Shown here: positions 1-6,714 of the stretch, piece after piece
Layout of the letters: the number at the start of each line of letters is the position of its first letter
How positions within the stretch are numbered: position 1 is the first letter of the stretch
Assembly (NCBI GenBank): GCA_036394195.1
Contig: DASWFO010000275.1
Coordinates: 1-12,196 of the forward strand
DNA: 12,196 nucleotides
Direction: 5' to 3'
Source: DATJPD01 sp036394195
Lineage (GTDB): Bacteria; Pseudomonadota; Alphaproteobacteria; CACIAM-22H2
Made by a program: the position numbers and the translations under genes
The notes under the pieces: generated by a model
What the model was told of the DNA's origin: nothing
Database searches by the model: none
The model's input: the letters and a program-made list of their open reading frames with translations, nothing else

Positions 1-1
1 G

Positions 2-565
2 GTGCGGCTCGAGCCGCTGTCGGCGGCGCATCACGAGAGCCTGGCGGCGGTTCTCGACCCGACATTGCTGCAATGGTTCCAGAAGCCGGCGACGAACGCG
101 GCCGAACTGCGCGCTTTCATCGCGGCGGCGCTCGAAGATCAGGCCGCTGGCCGGGCTCTGCCGTTCGCGACGGTGGATCGGGCGAAAGGGCGTCCGATCG
201 GCTCGACCCGCTTTGCGAACATCGATCGCCTGAACCGGCGCCTGGAGATCGGCTGGACCTGGATCGGCCGGATCTGGCAGCGCACCGCGATCAACACCGA
301 AGCGAAGCTGCTGATGATGACGCATGCGTTCGAAACGCTGGGGGCCATCCGCGTCGAGTTCAAGACCGACGCGCTGAACACGCAGTCGCGGACCGCCCTG
401 GCCCGACTCGGCGCGGTCGAGGAAGGCTATTTCCGCAATCACATGATCACGGACAGCGGGCGGATCCGCCATAGCGTCTGGTTCAGCGTCGTTGAGGCCG
501 AATGGCCGCGCGTGAAGCGCGACCTGGAAGGACGGCTCGGCACCGGCCGGAGTGCCGGGCCGTGA
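2..565 (+). CDS. GNAT family N-acetyltransferase (RimJ/RimL type), probably 5'-truncated by window edge
   Basis: Likely transfers an acetyl group from acetyl-CoA to an amine; the substrate cannot be told. The visible 187 residues open with RLEPLSAAHHESL, the usual first strand of RimJ/RimL-like GNAT proteins. In the family this segment normally follows several more residues, so the GTG at position 2 is probably internal and the true start lies before the window. The core is IGSTRF, then EIGWTWI (residues 82-88), a CoA-loop region ending NTEAKLL (98-104), and the characteristic NTQSRTALARLGAVEEG (126-142). The usual RxxGxG/A pyrophosphate loop reads RIWQRTAIN, a variation seen in this subfamily. 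The stop is 2 bases before the PhzF-family start, so the two are probably co-transcribed. The acetyltransferase family is confident; the role is unknown. Confidence 0.85.
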   Translation: MRLEPLSAAHHESLAAVLDPTLLQWFQKPATNAAELRAFIAAALEDQAAGRALPFATVDRAKGRPIGSTRFANIDRLNRRLEIGWTWIGRIWQRTAINTEAKLLMMTHAFETLGAIRVEFKTDALNTQSRTALARLGAVEEGYFRNHMITDSGRIRHSVWFSVVEAEWPRVKRDLEGRLGTGRSAGP

Positions 566-567
566 CC

Positions 568-1359
568 ATGCGCTTGCCGATTTACCAGATCGACGCGTTC
601 GCCAGCGCGGTCTTCAAGGGCAACCCGGCGGCGGTGGTGCCGCTGGAGTCGTGGCTGCCCGATGCGACGCTGCAAGCCATCGCTATGGAAAACAATCTCT
701 CGGAGACGGCGTATGTCGTGCGCGAGGGCGATGGCTGGCGGCTGCGCTGGTTCACGCCCGCGGTCGAGGTCGACCTTTGCGGGCACGCCACGCTGGCGAC
801 CGCCCATTTCATTCTCACGCGCGTCACGCCGGGGTCCGAGCGCGTGAGCTTCGCGACCCGATCCGGCCGCCTCGAGGTCACGCGGACCGACGATGATCGC
901 CTGGCCCTGGATTTTCCCAGCCGGCCCGCCGCACCGGTCGGCGATTCCGCGACAGCGGCCGCCGTCGCCGATGCACTGGGCGTCCGCCCGCAGGCCGTGC
1001 TTGCGGCCATGGATTACATGGCGGTGTTGTCCGACCAGGCGGAGGTCGCCGGGCTGCGGCCCGACATGGGCCGCCTGGCCAAGCTCGACCGCCGCGCCGT
1101 GATGGCCACCGCCCCCGGACGCGACTGCGATTTCGTGTCGCGCTTTTTCGCTCCTGGTGTGGGGATCCCCGAGGACCCGGTCACGGGCTCGGCGCATTGC
1201 ACGCTGACACCCTACTGGGCCAAGCGCCTCGGCAAGACGGCCCTCGCGGCCCGCCAGATCTCGGCGCGCGGCGGCGAGCTTCTCTGCGAGGACCGCGGCG
1301 AGCGGGTGAGCATTGCCGGTCGGGCCGTGCTGTACCTCGAAGGCACTATCCAGATCTGA
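568..1359 (+). CDS. PhzF family isomerase/epimerase
   Basis: A 263-residue protein of the PhzF / diaminopimelate epimerase-like fold, normal length for the family. Visible signatures are the N-terminal YQIDAFASAVFKGNPAAVV, the segment ENNLSETAYV (residues 41-50), whose Glu46 matches the catalytic acid of PhzF, RWFTPAVEVDLCGHATLATAH (60-80), and EDPVTGSAHC (202-211). PhzF itself isomerises a dihydro-hydroxyanthranilate in phenazine synthesis. No other phenazine gene is here, so this is one of the many PhzF homologues of unknown substrate. The ATG at 568 is chosen because homology begins there; an in-frame upstream ATG at 502 would lie inside the acetyltransferase gene. The ribosome site is poor, so translational coupling to the upstream gene is likely. 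Confidence 0.92.
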   Translation: MRLPIYQIDAFASAVFKGNPAAVVPLESWLPDATLQAIAMENNLSETAYVVREGDGWRLRWFTPAVEVDLCGHATLATAHFILTRVTPGSERVSFATRSGRLEVTRTDDDRLALDFPSRPAAPVGDSATAAAVADALGVRPQAVLAAMDYMAVLSDQAEVAGLRPDMGRLAKLDRRAVMATAPGRDCDFVSRFFAPGVGIPEDPVTGSAHCTLTPYWAKRLGKTALAARQISARGGELLCEDRGERVSIAGRAVLYLEGTIQI

Positions 1360-1456
1360 CCCGGCGCGCGCCGCCTGCGGATGGCGGGCGGAACACACCC
1401 GGGTGGGTAGCCCCGCGACGTGTGCATGGCGGCTTTGCCGTGCTCACTGTCGGCGA

Positions 1457-1470
1457 TTGATCTAGATCAA
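1457..1470. promoter_or_regulatory. FNR/FixK/Anr-type binding box (TTGAT-N4-ATCAA)
   Basis: The 14 bases TTGATCTAGATCAA match the FNR/FixK consensus TTGAT-N4-ATCAA exactly, and one more base each side (1456-1471) extends it to a 16-bp perfect palindrome. In FNR/FixK class II promoters the box is centred about 41.5 bases before the transcript start. Here that predicts a start near 1504-1505, only 2-3 bases before the ATG of the XRE gene. A weak -10-like TAGGGT lies at 1492-1497, as expected for that start. The match is seen directly; control by oxygen is inference. Confidence 0.75.
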
Positions 1471-1506
1471 TGAAGAGCGGCGGTACATCGCTAGGGTGTA
1501 CGGGCC

Positions 1507-1779
1507 ATGAAGGATCTCAAGATTGCGACTTCGTCGCAGTGCCGCGCCGCGCGCGCGCTGCTGAACTGGACCCAGGCGACGCTCGCCGAACGGGCTGGAG
1601 TTGCGCGCAAGACCGTTGCCGATTTCGAATTGGGCGAACGGCTTCTGCATGTGCGGACCCGGCGCGACATCACAACGACTCTGGAAAGTGCCGGAATCGA
1701 GTTCCTGTGGGGTGACGACTCCGGACCGGCTAATAAGGGTGACGGCGTCCGCTTCGCCAAGGGCAACAAGCCGGTCTGA
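1507..1779 (+). CDS. Small XRE/Cro-CI family transcriptional regulator
   Basis: A 90-residue DNA-binding protein. Residues 11-62 form an XRE-type helix-turn-helix: QCRAARALLNWTQATLAERA, then GVARKTVADFELGER. The tail AGIEFL...GDGVRF (62-83) is typical of short alphaproteobacterial XRE proteins. The start is well fixed: an in-frame TAG lies at 1492-1494 and ATG 1507 is the only start codon before the HTH. There is no Shine-Dalgarno sequence in front of it. With the predicted transcript start at about 1505 the mRNA may be leaderless. An FNR/FixK box 36 bases upstream suggests induction (or repression) by oxygen limitation. It is not an obvious antitoxin, as no toxin-like gene is adjacent. Target genes are unknown. 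Confidence 0.85.
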   Translation: MKDLKIATSSQCRAARALLNWTQATLAERAGVARKTVADFELGERLLHVRTRRDITTTLESAGIEFLWGDDSGPANKGDGVRFAKGNKPV

Positions 1780-2027
1780 TTGCGTTTGATTGCTCCGGCG
1801 GAACACCCGCAATCGGGCGCTCTATCGCAGCCCCCGGTCGATTGCCGCCAGCAGGACGTTGGCCGGAAATCGCGATGATCTCGATCTGCGGAGCGAACCC
1901 ATGGAACTTCCGGATCGTCCGCGCTTCCTGACTTCGCTTGCGGGCCGATTGTTCCCGGCCCCCCTGTTCAGGCCGCCGCGCCCTGGGTACTGTAGCGGCC
2001 CTCCACAATCCGGAACGACCCATTCCC

Positions 2028-3095
2028 ATGTCCACGGCCAAGGCGCATAAAATCGCGGTGATCGAAGGCGACGGCATCGGTCACGAAGTAGTCCCTGAGG
2101 GCCTGCGGGTCCTCGAGAAGGCCGGACAGAAATTCGGCATCTCGTTTCAATTCAATAATTTCGACTGGTCGTGCGAGAAGTTCGCCAAGACCGGCCGCAT
2201 GATGCCGGAAGACGGTCTCGACCAGCTGCGACAGCACGATGCGATTTTCCTCGGTGCCGTCGGCTTTCCGGGTGTGCCCGACCACGTCTCGCTGTGGGGC
2301 CTGCTCGTCCCTATTCGGCGGAGCTTTCTGCAATACGTGAACCTGCGGCCGGTCCGGCTTCTCAAAGGGTTGGAGAGCCCGCTGAAGGGTCGCGGCCCCG
2401 CCGACATCGACATGATGATCGTCCGCGAAAACGTCGAGGGCGAATATTCTCAGATCGGTGGCCGGCTCTACGAGGGCATGGACGAAGAGGCGGCATTCCA
2501 GCAGGCGGTGTTCACCCGCAAGGGCTGCGATCGCATCATGCGCTACGCGTTCGAGCTCGCGAACAAGCGGCCGAAGAAGCACATCACGTCGGCGACGAAG
2601 TCGAACGGCATCAGCATTTCGATGCCGTACTGGGACGAGCGGTTTGCGGTCATGAAGAAGGCGTATCCGGGCGTCAAGGCCGACCAGTTCCTGATCGACA
2701 TCTTCTGCGCGCACATGGTCCGCCATCCGGACTGGTTCGACGTCATCGTGGCCAGCAACCTGTTCGGCGACATCCTGTCCGACCTGGCCCCCGCGGTGGC
2801 CGCCGGCATCGGCATCGCCCCCGGCGCCAATATCAACCCCGAGAAGGACTATCCGTCGATGTTCGAGCCGGTCCACGGGTCGGCGCCCGACATCGCGGGT
2901 AAGGCCATTGCCAACCCGATCGGACAGATCTGGTCGGCGGCCATGATGCTCGACCATCTCGGCCATCCGGAGGCGGGTGCCGCGGTGGTCAAGGCGATCG
3001 AAACGGTGATCGCCGAGACCAGCCTGCGCACCCCGGACCTCGGCGGCAAGACCAAGACGGGCGAGATGGGGAAAGCAATCGCCGATGCCATCTGA
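2028..3095 (+). CDS. Tartrate dehydrogenase / D-malate dehydrogenase (decarboxylating), TtuC/DmlA family
   Basis: A 355-residue NAD-dependent beta-decarboxylating dehydrogenase, related to isopropylmalate and isocitrate dehydrogenases. It would oxidise tartrate or D-malate (to pyruvate and CO2) in the cytoplasm. It begins IAVIEGDGIGHEVVPEGLRV. SLWGLLVPIRR (88-98) and YVNLRPVRLL (103-112) are specific to the tartrate/D-malate branch rather than LeuB. Catalytic residues visible are Tyr140 in RENVEGEY, Lys191 in SATKSN, and Asp224, Asp248 and Asp252 (FLIDIFCA, NLFGDILSDL). The NAD-binding segment EPVHGSAPDIAGKAIANP is at 280-297. ATG 2028 is chosen because family homology begins there; the frame is open further upstream but with no conservation. 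The 248 bases before it hold only weak inverted repeats and no clear promoter. It overlaps the MaoC gene by 11 bases, implying an operon. Preferred substrate is undetermined. Confidence 0.88.
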   Translation: MSTAKAHKIAVIEGDGIGHEVVPEGLRVLEKAGQKFGISFQFNNFDWSCEKFAKTGRMMPEDGLDQLRQHDAIFLGAVGFPGVPDHVSLWGLLVPIRRSFLQYVNLRPVRLLKGLESPLKGRGPADIDMMIVRENVEGEYSQIGGRLYEGMDEEAAFQQAVFTRKGCDRIMRYAFELANKRPKKHITSATKSNGISISMPYWDERFAVMKKAYPGVKADQFLIDIFCAHMVRHPDWFDVIVASNLFGDILSDLAPAVAAGIGIAPGANINPEKDYPSMFEPVHGSAPDIAGKAIANPIGQIWSAAMMLDHLGHPEAGAAVVKAIETVIAETSLRTPDLGGKTKTGEMGKAIADAI

Positions 3096-3567
3096 CCAGG
3101 GCGCGCCCCGGCAGGACCTCTATCTCGACGAGCTGAAGATCGGCGACCGCTTCGAGAGCGGCGGGTACACGCTCACAGAAGCGGACATGATCGGGTTTGC
3201 GCTCAAATACGATCCGCAGCCGTTCCATATCGACGTCGAGGCGGCGAAGAAGACCCCCTACGAGGGGCTGATCGCCAGCGGCTTTCAAACCCTGGCGATC
3301 GGGTTTCGCGTGATGTACGCGACCGGGTTCCTCAAGTCGGCCAATCTCGGCGGCATCGGTATCGACGAGCTGCGCTGGCTGAAGCCGGTGCGGCCCGGCG
3401 ACACCTTGCGGACGGTCACCGAGATCAAGGAGATTACCCCGTCGAAATCGAAGCCGGACCGTGGCGTCATGAAGCATCAGGTGCTGGTGTTCAATCAGCG
3501 CAACGAGAGGGTGCTGAGCGGCCTGTTCGTCATTGTCGTCAGGCGCCGCCGGCCCGGAACACCTTGA
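3085..3567 (+). CDS. MaoC family hot-dog-fold acyl dehydratase/hydratase
   Basis: A 160-residue single-hot-dog MaoC-like protein; characterised members hydrate enoyl-CoA or dehydrate beta-hydroxyacyl-CoA thioesters. The catalytic signature is KYDPQPFHID: Asp43 and His48 form the D-x4-H dyad of R-specific hydratases. It is followed by GLIASGFQTLAIGFRVM (61-77) and the strand DELRWLKPVRPGDTL (94-108), all in family order. The ATG lies inside the end of the dehydrogenase gene (reading ATGCCATCTGA), so translation is probably coupled. Similar small MaoC proteins near unrelated catabolic genes are common and usually annotated only as acyl dehydratase; the thioester substrate cannot be named. The link with a tartrate/D-malate enzyme is positional only. 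Confidence 0.9.
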   Translation: MPSDQGAPRQDLYLDELKIGDRFESGGYTLTEADMIGFALKYDPQPFHIDVEAAKKTPYEGLIASGFQTLAIGFRVMYATGFLKSANLGGIGIDELRWLKPVRPGDTLRTVTEIKEITPSKSKPDRGVMKHQVLVFNQRNERVLSGLFVIVVRRRRPGTP

Positions 3568-3586
3568 AAACACGCACAAGTGCGGC

Positions 3587-3615
3587 CCGAATTCACGGTT
3601 TTTTAACGAATTCGG
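3587..3615. repeat. 8-bp perfect inverted repeat upstream of the hybrid kinase gene
   Basis: CCGAATTC (3587-3594) and GAATTCGG (3608-3615) are exact reverse complements separated by 13 bases that include a run of six T. It lies between the MaoC stop and the kinase start. It could be an operator for the kinase promoter, since the arm spacing suits a dimeric regulator. It is less likely a terminator, because the T run sits in the loop rather than after the stem. No recognised regulator site matches it. Confidence 0.45.
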
Positions 3616-3677
3616 TATGTCATAACTGAGGGGCGAGGGATCGGTTGGCTGATCCGCTCGGCAAGGCGGGGAGGCCC

Positions 3678-6530
3678 ATGCTCAATCTCGACTGGCGCTT
3701 TTTTCCAGTCTTCGACAGCCTCGATCCGGCGAATGCCTATCGGGGCGCTTACGATTTGGGACTGGTGGCGACCTCGCTCGCCATCGCGATCCTGGCCGCC
3801 TTCGTTGCGCTGTCGATTTCAGGCCGCATCGTTGCCGCGACGACGGCCCGCGCGCGTTACGCGTGGGCGAGCGCCGGTGCCATCAGCATGGGCGGCGGGA
3901 TCTGGGCGATGCACTTCATCGGGATGCTCGCCTTTTCGCTGCCCTGCGGCGTCGCGTACGACCCGGCGGGCACGGTCCTGTCGATGATCCCCGGCATCAT
4001 CGCCAGCGGCATTGCGCTCAACGCCATCAGCAAGGAGACCGAGCCGGGACTGCCGCGGCTGACCGTGAGTGCCGTCCTGATGGGGGCTGGCATCGGCGCC
4101 ATGCATTATTCGGGAATGGCCGCCATGCGGCCCGAGGCGCTGCTCCGCTACGATCCGGCGCTCGTCGGGGTGTCGGTCGTCGTTGCGATCGTGCTCGCCT
4201 TCGTTTCGCTGAGCATCCGCGTTCGGTTCCATCGCGCCAACACGCCGGACCTGCTGGCCACGATCACCGCGGCCTCGGTTATGGGCTGCGCCGTGGCCGG
4301 CATGCACTACACCGCGATGCAGGCGTCGATCTTCTTCCCGCTTCCGGGCGCGCCGCTGTCGAGCATGGCGCTCTCCCCGACGTTGCTGGCGCTTCTGATC
4401 ACGCTGTTCACGATCCTGATCGCCTCCAGTACGCTGGTCGCGACATTCGCCGGGCGGCAGAACGAGCTGGCGTTGAGCCTGCGGGCCGAGGTGGCGCGGC
4501 GCGAAGACATCGAGCAGGACCTGGTTCGCGCGCGCGAGCAGGCGGAGGCCGCCAACCGCGCGAAGTCGCAGTTCGTCGCGACGATGAGCCACGAAATCCG
4601 GACCCCCATGAACGGCGTTCTGGGGATGACGAACCTGATCTCGTCGACCCCGCTGAACGAACGCCAGCGCCGGCTGGTGGAGAACCTGTCGCGCTCGGGC
4701 AAGGCGTTGCTGGCGACGATCAACGACATTCTCGACTTCTCGAAGATCGAGGCCGGCCGATTCGAGCTGTTCGAGGTCGATTTCGATCCGCGCGAGGTGC
4801 TGGCCGAGGTCACCGACCTGTTCAGCGAGCCGTGCGCCAGCAAAGGCGTGGAATTCGTCTATTTCGTCGACGAGCAGATTCCGTCGAGGGTCCGGGGCGA
4901 CCCGGTGAGGCTCCGCCAGGTCCTGATCAACCTGGTCGGCAACGCCATCAAATATACCGACCGCGGGGAGATTCTGGTCGAGATGGCGATCGCCGAGAGA
5001 ACCGAGGAGCATGTGATGCTCGCCTGCTCGGTGCAGGATACCGGCATCGGCATCGCTGCCGAGCAGCAGGCCAAGGTCTTCGATTCGTTCTATCAAATTG
5101 ACAACGTGATGTCCCGCGCCCGCGGCGGATCGGGCCTCGGGCTGACCATTGCCAAGCATCTCGTCGATATGATGGGCGGCACCATCGGACTTCACAGCGA
5201 GCTCGGCCAGGGCTCGCGGTTCCATTTCACCGTGCGCGCGCGGCGCTCGGCCGGCCACGAGGACGCGAACGCCGGCTTGCGGCGGATCGCATCGCGGTTC
5301 CGGGTCATGCTGGTCGACACGAATGCGGTCAGTGCCCGCGTCCTGTCGCTCTACCTGAAGAGCTGGGGCGTTCAGAGCGCCGTCTATACGGCGGCGGCGG
5401 CCGCGCGCGCCGGCTGGGACGAGGCGCTCGCCGCCGGCAAGTCGTTCGACGTTGCGATCATTGACGTGAAAGGCCTGGGGATGGCCGGCATCGATCTGGC
5501 GCGGCACGTCCGTGCCGAAGGCCGCGAGGGCAAGGCCAACGTCATCGCCCTGGTCGCCATCGACAGCTTCACGGTGGACAGCAGCCTGGAGCGGCTCGGC
5601 GTGTTCGCGACCCTGATGAAACCGGCGCGCCCGTCGGAGCTGTTCAACTGCCTGGCGGCCATTGCGTCGGGGACCAAGCGCGGGGCCGCGTCGCTGTTCC
5701 CGACGCGCGCTCAGCGCACCAAACACCCGCAGTTCGAGGCGCGGATCCTGGTGGTCGAGGACAATGCGGTCAACCAGGAGGTTGCCGTCGGCATGCTCGA
5801 GGGTATGGGTTGCCGCGCCGTGACGGCGCCGAACGGCAGCGCGGCCGTGCAGGTCTTCGCCCGCGACCGGTCGTTCGACCTGATCCTCATGGACTGCGAG
5901 ATGCCGGTCATGGACGGATTCGAAGCGTCCCAGCGCATCCGCGATGTCGAGCGGGCGGTTCCCCATGGCGACGACGACCGCGGCCAGTGGCAGCGCATCT
6001 CGATCGTGGCGGTCACCGCGCATGCGCTGACCTCGGTGCGCGAGCGCTGCCTCGCTGCGGGCATGGACGACTTCCTCGTCAAGCCGTTCGACGAGGCTCA
6101 GCTGGCCGAGGTGCTGCGGCGCTGGCTTCCGTACCGCGAGCGCGCCCCGTTGGAGAGAGCGCCGCCGACCGTCGCCACCCCGGACCCTCAGCCCATCGAC
6201 CTGGCACGGATCGAGGAAATCCGCGCCATCAAGGGCCAGAACAGCGCCACCCTGTTGCAGCGCGTGATCTCGCAGTTCACGGCGACGGCGCCCACCCTGG
6301 CCGCCACGATCCGCACCAAGACCGCCGAGGGCGATTGCGAGGCGCTGTGGCGCGCCGCGCACAGCCTCAAGTCAAGTGCGGCGGCGGTCGGCGCGCAGCT
6401 GGTCTCTGGGCGGTGCGCCGAGATCGAGGCCAAGGCCCGCTCGTCCGGCGCCGAGCCCGTGAAGACCCTGCTCGACGCGCTCGACCGCGAGCTCGCTGCC
6501 GCCACGCGCAGTCTCCAGCAGCTGACCTGA
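3678..6530 (+). CDS. MHYT-domain membrane hybrid sensor histidine kinase (HisKA-HATPase-REC-REC-HPt)
   Basis: A 950-residue inner-membrane hybrid kinase. Residues about 25-255 carry an MHYT sensor of several transmembrane helices with three signature repeats: WAMHFIGM (His79), AMHYSGM (His143) and GMHYTAM (His210). MHYT domains are proposed to bind copper and sense a diatomic gas. A coiled coil (about 260-298) leads to the HisKA H-box MSHEIRTPMNG (His305). The HATPase has the N box near Asn422, DTGIGI (Asp454) and GGSGLGL (483-489). Receiver 1 (about 540-665) keeps Asp596 and Lys648 but is degenerate. Receiver 2 (about 688-818) is complete: Glu694, Asp695, Asp739, Thr780, Lys802. The HPt domain ends the protein, AAHSLKSS (His895). 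ATG 3678 has GGAGG only 3 bases away; TTG 3645, with GAGG 6 bases away, would add 11 residues and is also possible. No cognate regulator gene is adjacent. Confidence 0.92.
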   Translation: MLNLDWRFFPVFDSLDPANAYRGAYDLGLVATSLAIAILAAFVALSISGRIVAATTARARYAWASAGAISMGGGIWAMHFIGMLAFSLPCGVAYDPAGTVLSMIPGIIASGIALNAISKETEPGLPRLTVSAVLMGAGIGAMHYSGMAAMRPEALLRYDPALVGVSVVVAIVLAFVSLSIRVRFHRANTPDLLATITAASVMGCAVAGMHYTAMQASIFFPLPGAPLSSMALSPTLLALLITLFTILIASSTLVATFAGRQNELALSLRAEVARREDIEQDLVRAREQAEAANRAKSQFVATMSHEIRTPMNGVLGMTNLISSTPLNERQRRLVENLSRSGKALLATINDILDFSKIEAGRFELFEVDFDPREVLAEVTDLFSEPCASKGVEFVYFVDEQIPSRVRGDPVRLRQVLINLVGNAIKYTDRGEILVEMAIAERTEEHVMLACSVQDTGIGIAAEQQAKVFDSFYQIDNVMSRARGGSGLGLTIAKHLVDMMGGTIGLHSELGQGSRFHFTVRARRSAGHEDANAGLRRIASRFRVMLVDTNAVSARVLSLYLKSWGVQSAVYTAAAAARAGWDEALAAGKSFDVAIIDVKGLGMAGIDLARHVRAEGREGKANVIALVAIDSFTVDSSLERLGVFATLMKPARPSELFNCLAAIASGTKRGAASLFPTRAQRTKHPQFEARILVVEDNAVNQEVAVGMLEGMGCRAVTAPNGSAAVQVFARDRSFDLILMDCEMPVMDGFEASQRIRDVERAVPHGDDDRGQWQRISIVAVTAHALTSVRERCLAAGMDDFLVKPFDEAQLAEVLRRWLPYRERAPLERAPPTVATPDPQPIDLARIEEIRAIKGQNSATLLQRVISQFTATAPTLAATIRTKTAEGDCEALWRAAHSLKSSAAAVGAQLVSGRCAEIEAKARSSGAEPVKTLLDALDRELAAATRSLQQLT

Positions 6531-6538
6531 TCCGGATC

Positions 6539-6560
6539 GCCGGCGGCTTCGGCGGCCGGC
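6539..6560 (+). terminator. Hairpin with UUCG tetraloop after the kinase gene (possible terminator)
   Basis: GCCGGC (6539-6544) pairs with GCCGGC (6555-6560); inside, after one mismatch, two more pairs close a C(UUCG)G tetraloop. It starts 9 bases after the kinase stop, where a terminator is expected. No T run follows, so it may act as a 3'-end stabiliser or a Rho-assisted stop rather than a classic intrinsic terminator. Confidence 0.4.
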
Positions 6561-6626
6561 CTTGCGCTGATCCGCGGTTCCTTGCCGACGGTTGAGATTT
6601 CCTCAGCGCTGCGCTGCAAAAAATTG

Positions 6627-6656
6627 TTGTTGCGCGGTGAGGCGGACCTCTCTAAA
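6627..6656 (+). promoter_or_regulatory. Candidate serC promoter
   Basis: TTGTTG (6627-6632) as -35 and TCTAAA (6651-6656) as -10 are separated by 18 bases. The predicted transcript start, about 6663, is the first base of the structured leader's outer stem, which supports the placement. Each box matches its consensus only partly. Confidence 0.4.
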
Positions 6657-6660
6657 AGCG

Positions 6661-6711
6661 GCGCCGGGCCAGAGCCTCCCAACGGGCTCCGGCTATTCTG
6701 GAAGGAATAGC
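6661..6711 (+). ncRNA. Structured serC 5' leader, candidate alphaproteobacterial serC RNA motif
   Basis: Two hairpins fill the bases before serC. Hairpin 1: GAGCCT (6672-6677) pairs with GGGCTC (6684-6689) around loop CCCAAC, and GCCG (6663-6666) pairs with CGGC (6690-6693), leaving a 5-base bulge. Hairpin 2: GCTATTC (6692-6698) pairs perfectly with GAATAGC (6705-6711) around a 6-base loop. The Shine-Dalgarno GGAAGGA (6700-6706) lies in that loop and the 3' arm, with the serC ATG at 6715. The hairpins share bases 6692-6693, so they compete slightly. A conserved cis-regulatory serC RNA motif is known upstream of alphaproteobacterial serC genes. Position and the sequestered ribosome site fit it, but I could not run the covariance model. 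Confidence 0.6.
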
Positions 6712-6714
6712 GAG

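Noticed and set aside
439..1398. Minus-strand 319-codon frame over the PhzF gene
   Set aside because: Arg/His/Gly-rich antisense shadow of a convincing PhzF-family gene; no domain seen.
1942..1961. GGGCCG/CGGCCC hairpin as a terminator for the XRE gene
   Set aside because: Only 6 pairs, 160 bases after the stop and no T run; too common by chance in this base composition.
1790..2050. Possible small gene between the XRE gene and the dehydrogenase
   Set aside because: Composition is Arg/Pro/Ser-rich with no ribosome site or recognisable motif, and it runs into the dehydrogenase start.
3084..3110. Frameshift between dehydrogenase and MaoC genes
   Set aside because: Both proteins are full length for their families with proper ends; the 11-base overlap is an ordinary coupled junction.
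3819..6362. An 847-codon open frame on the minus strand across the kinase gene
   Set aside because: Low-complexity Arg/His/Asp-rich antisense shadow; the plus-strand frame shows ordered kinase domains.
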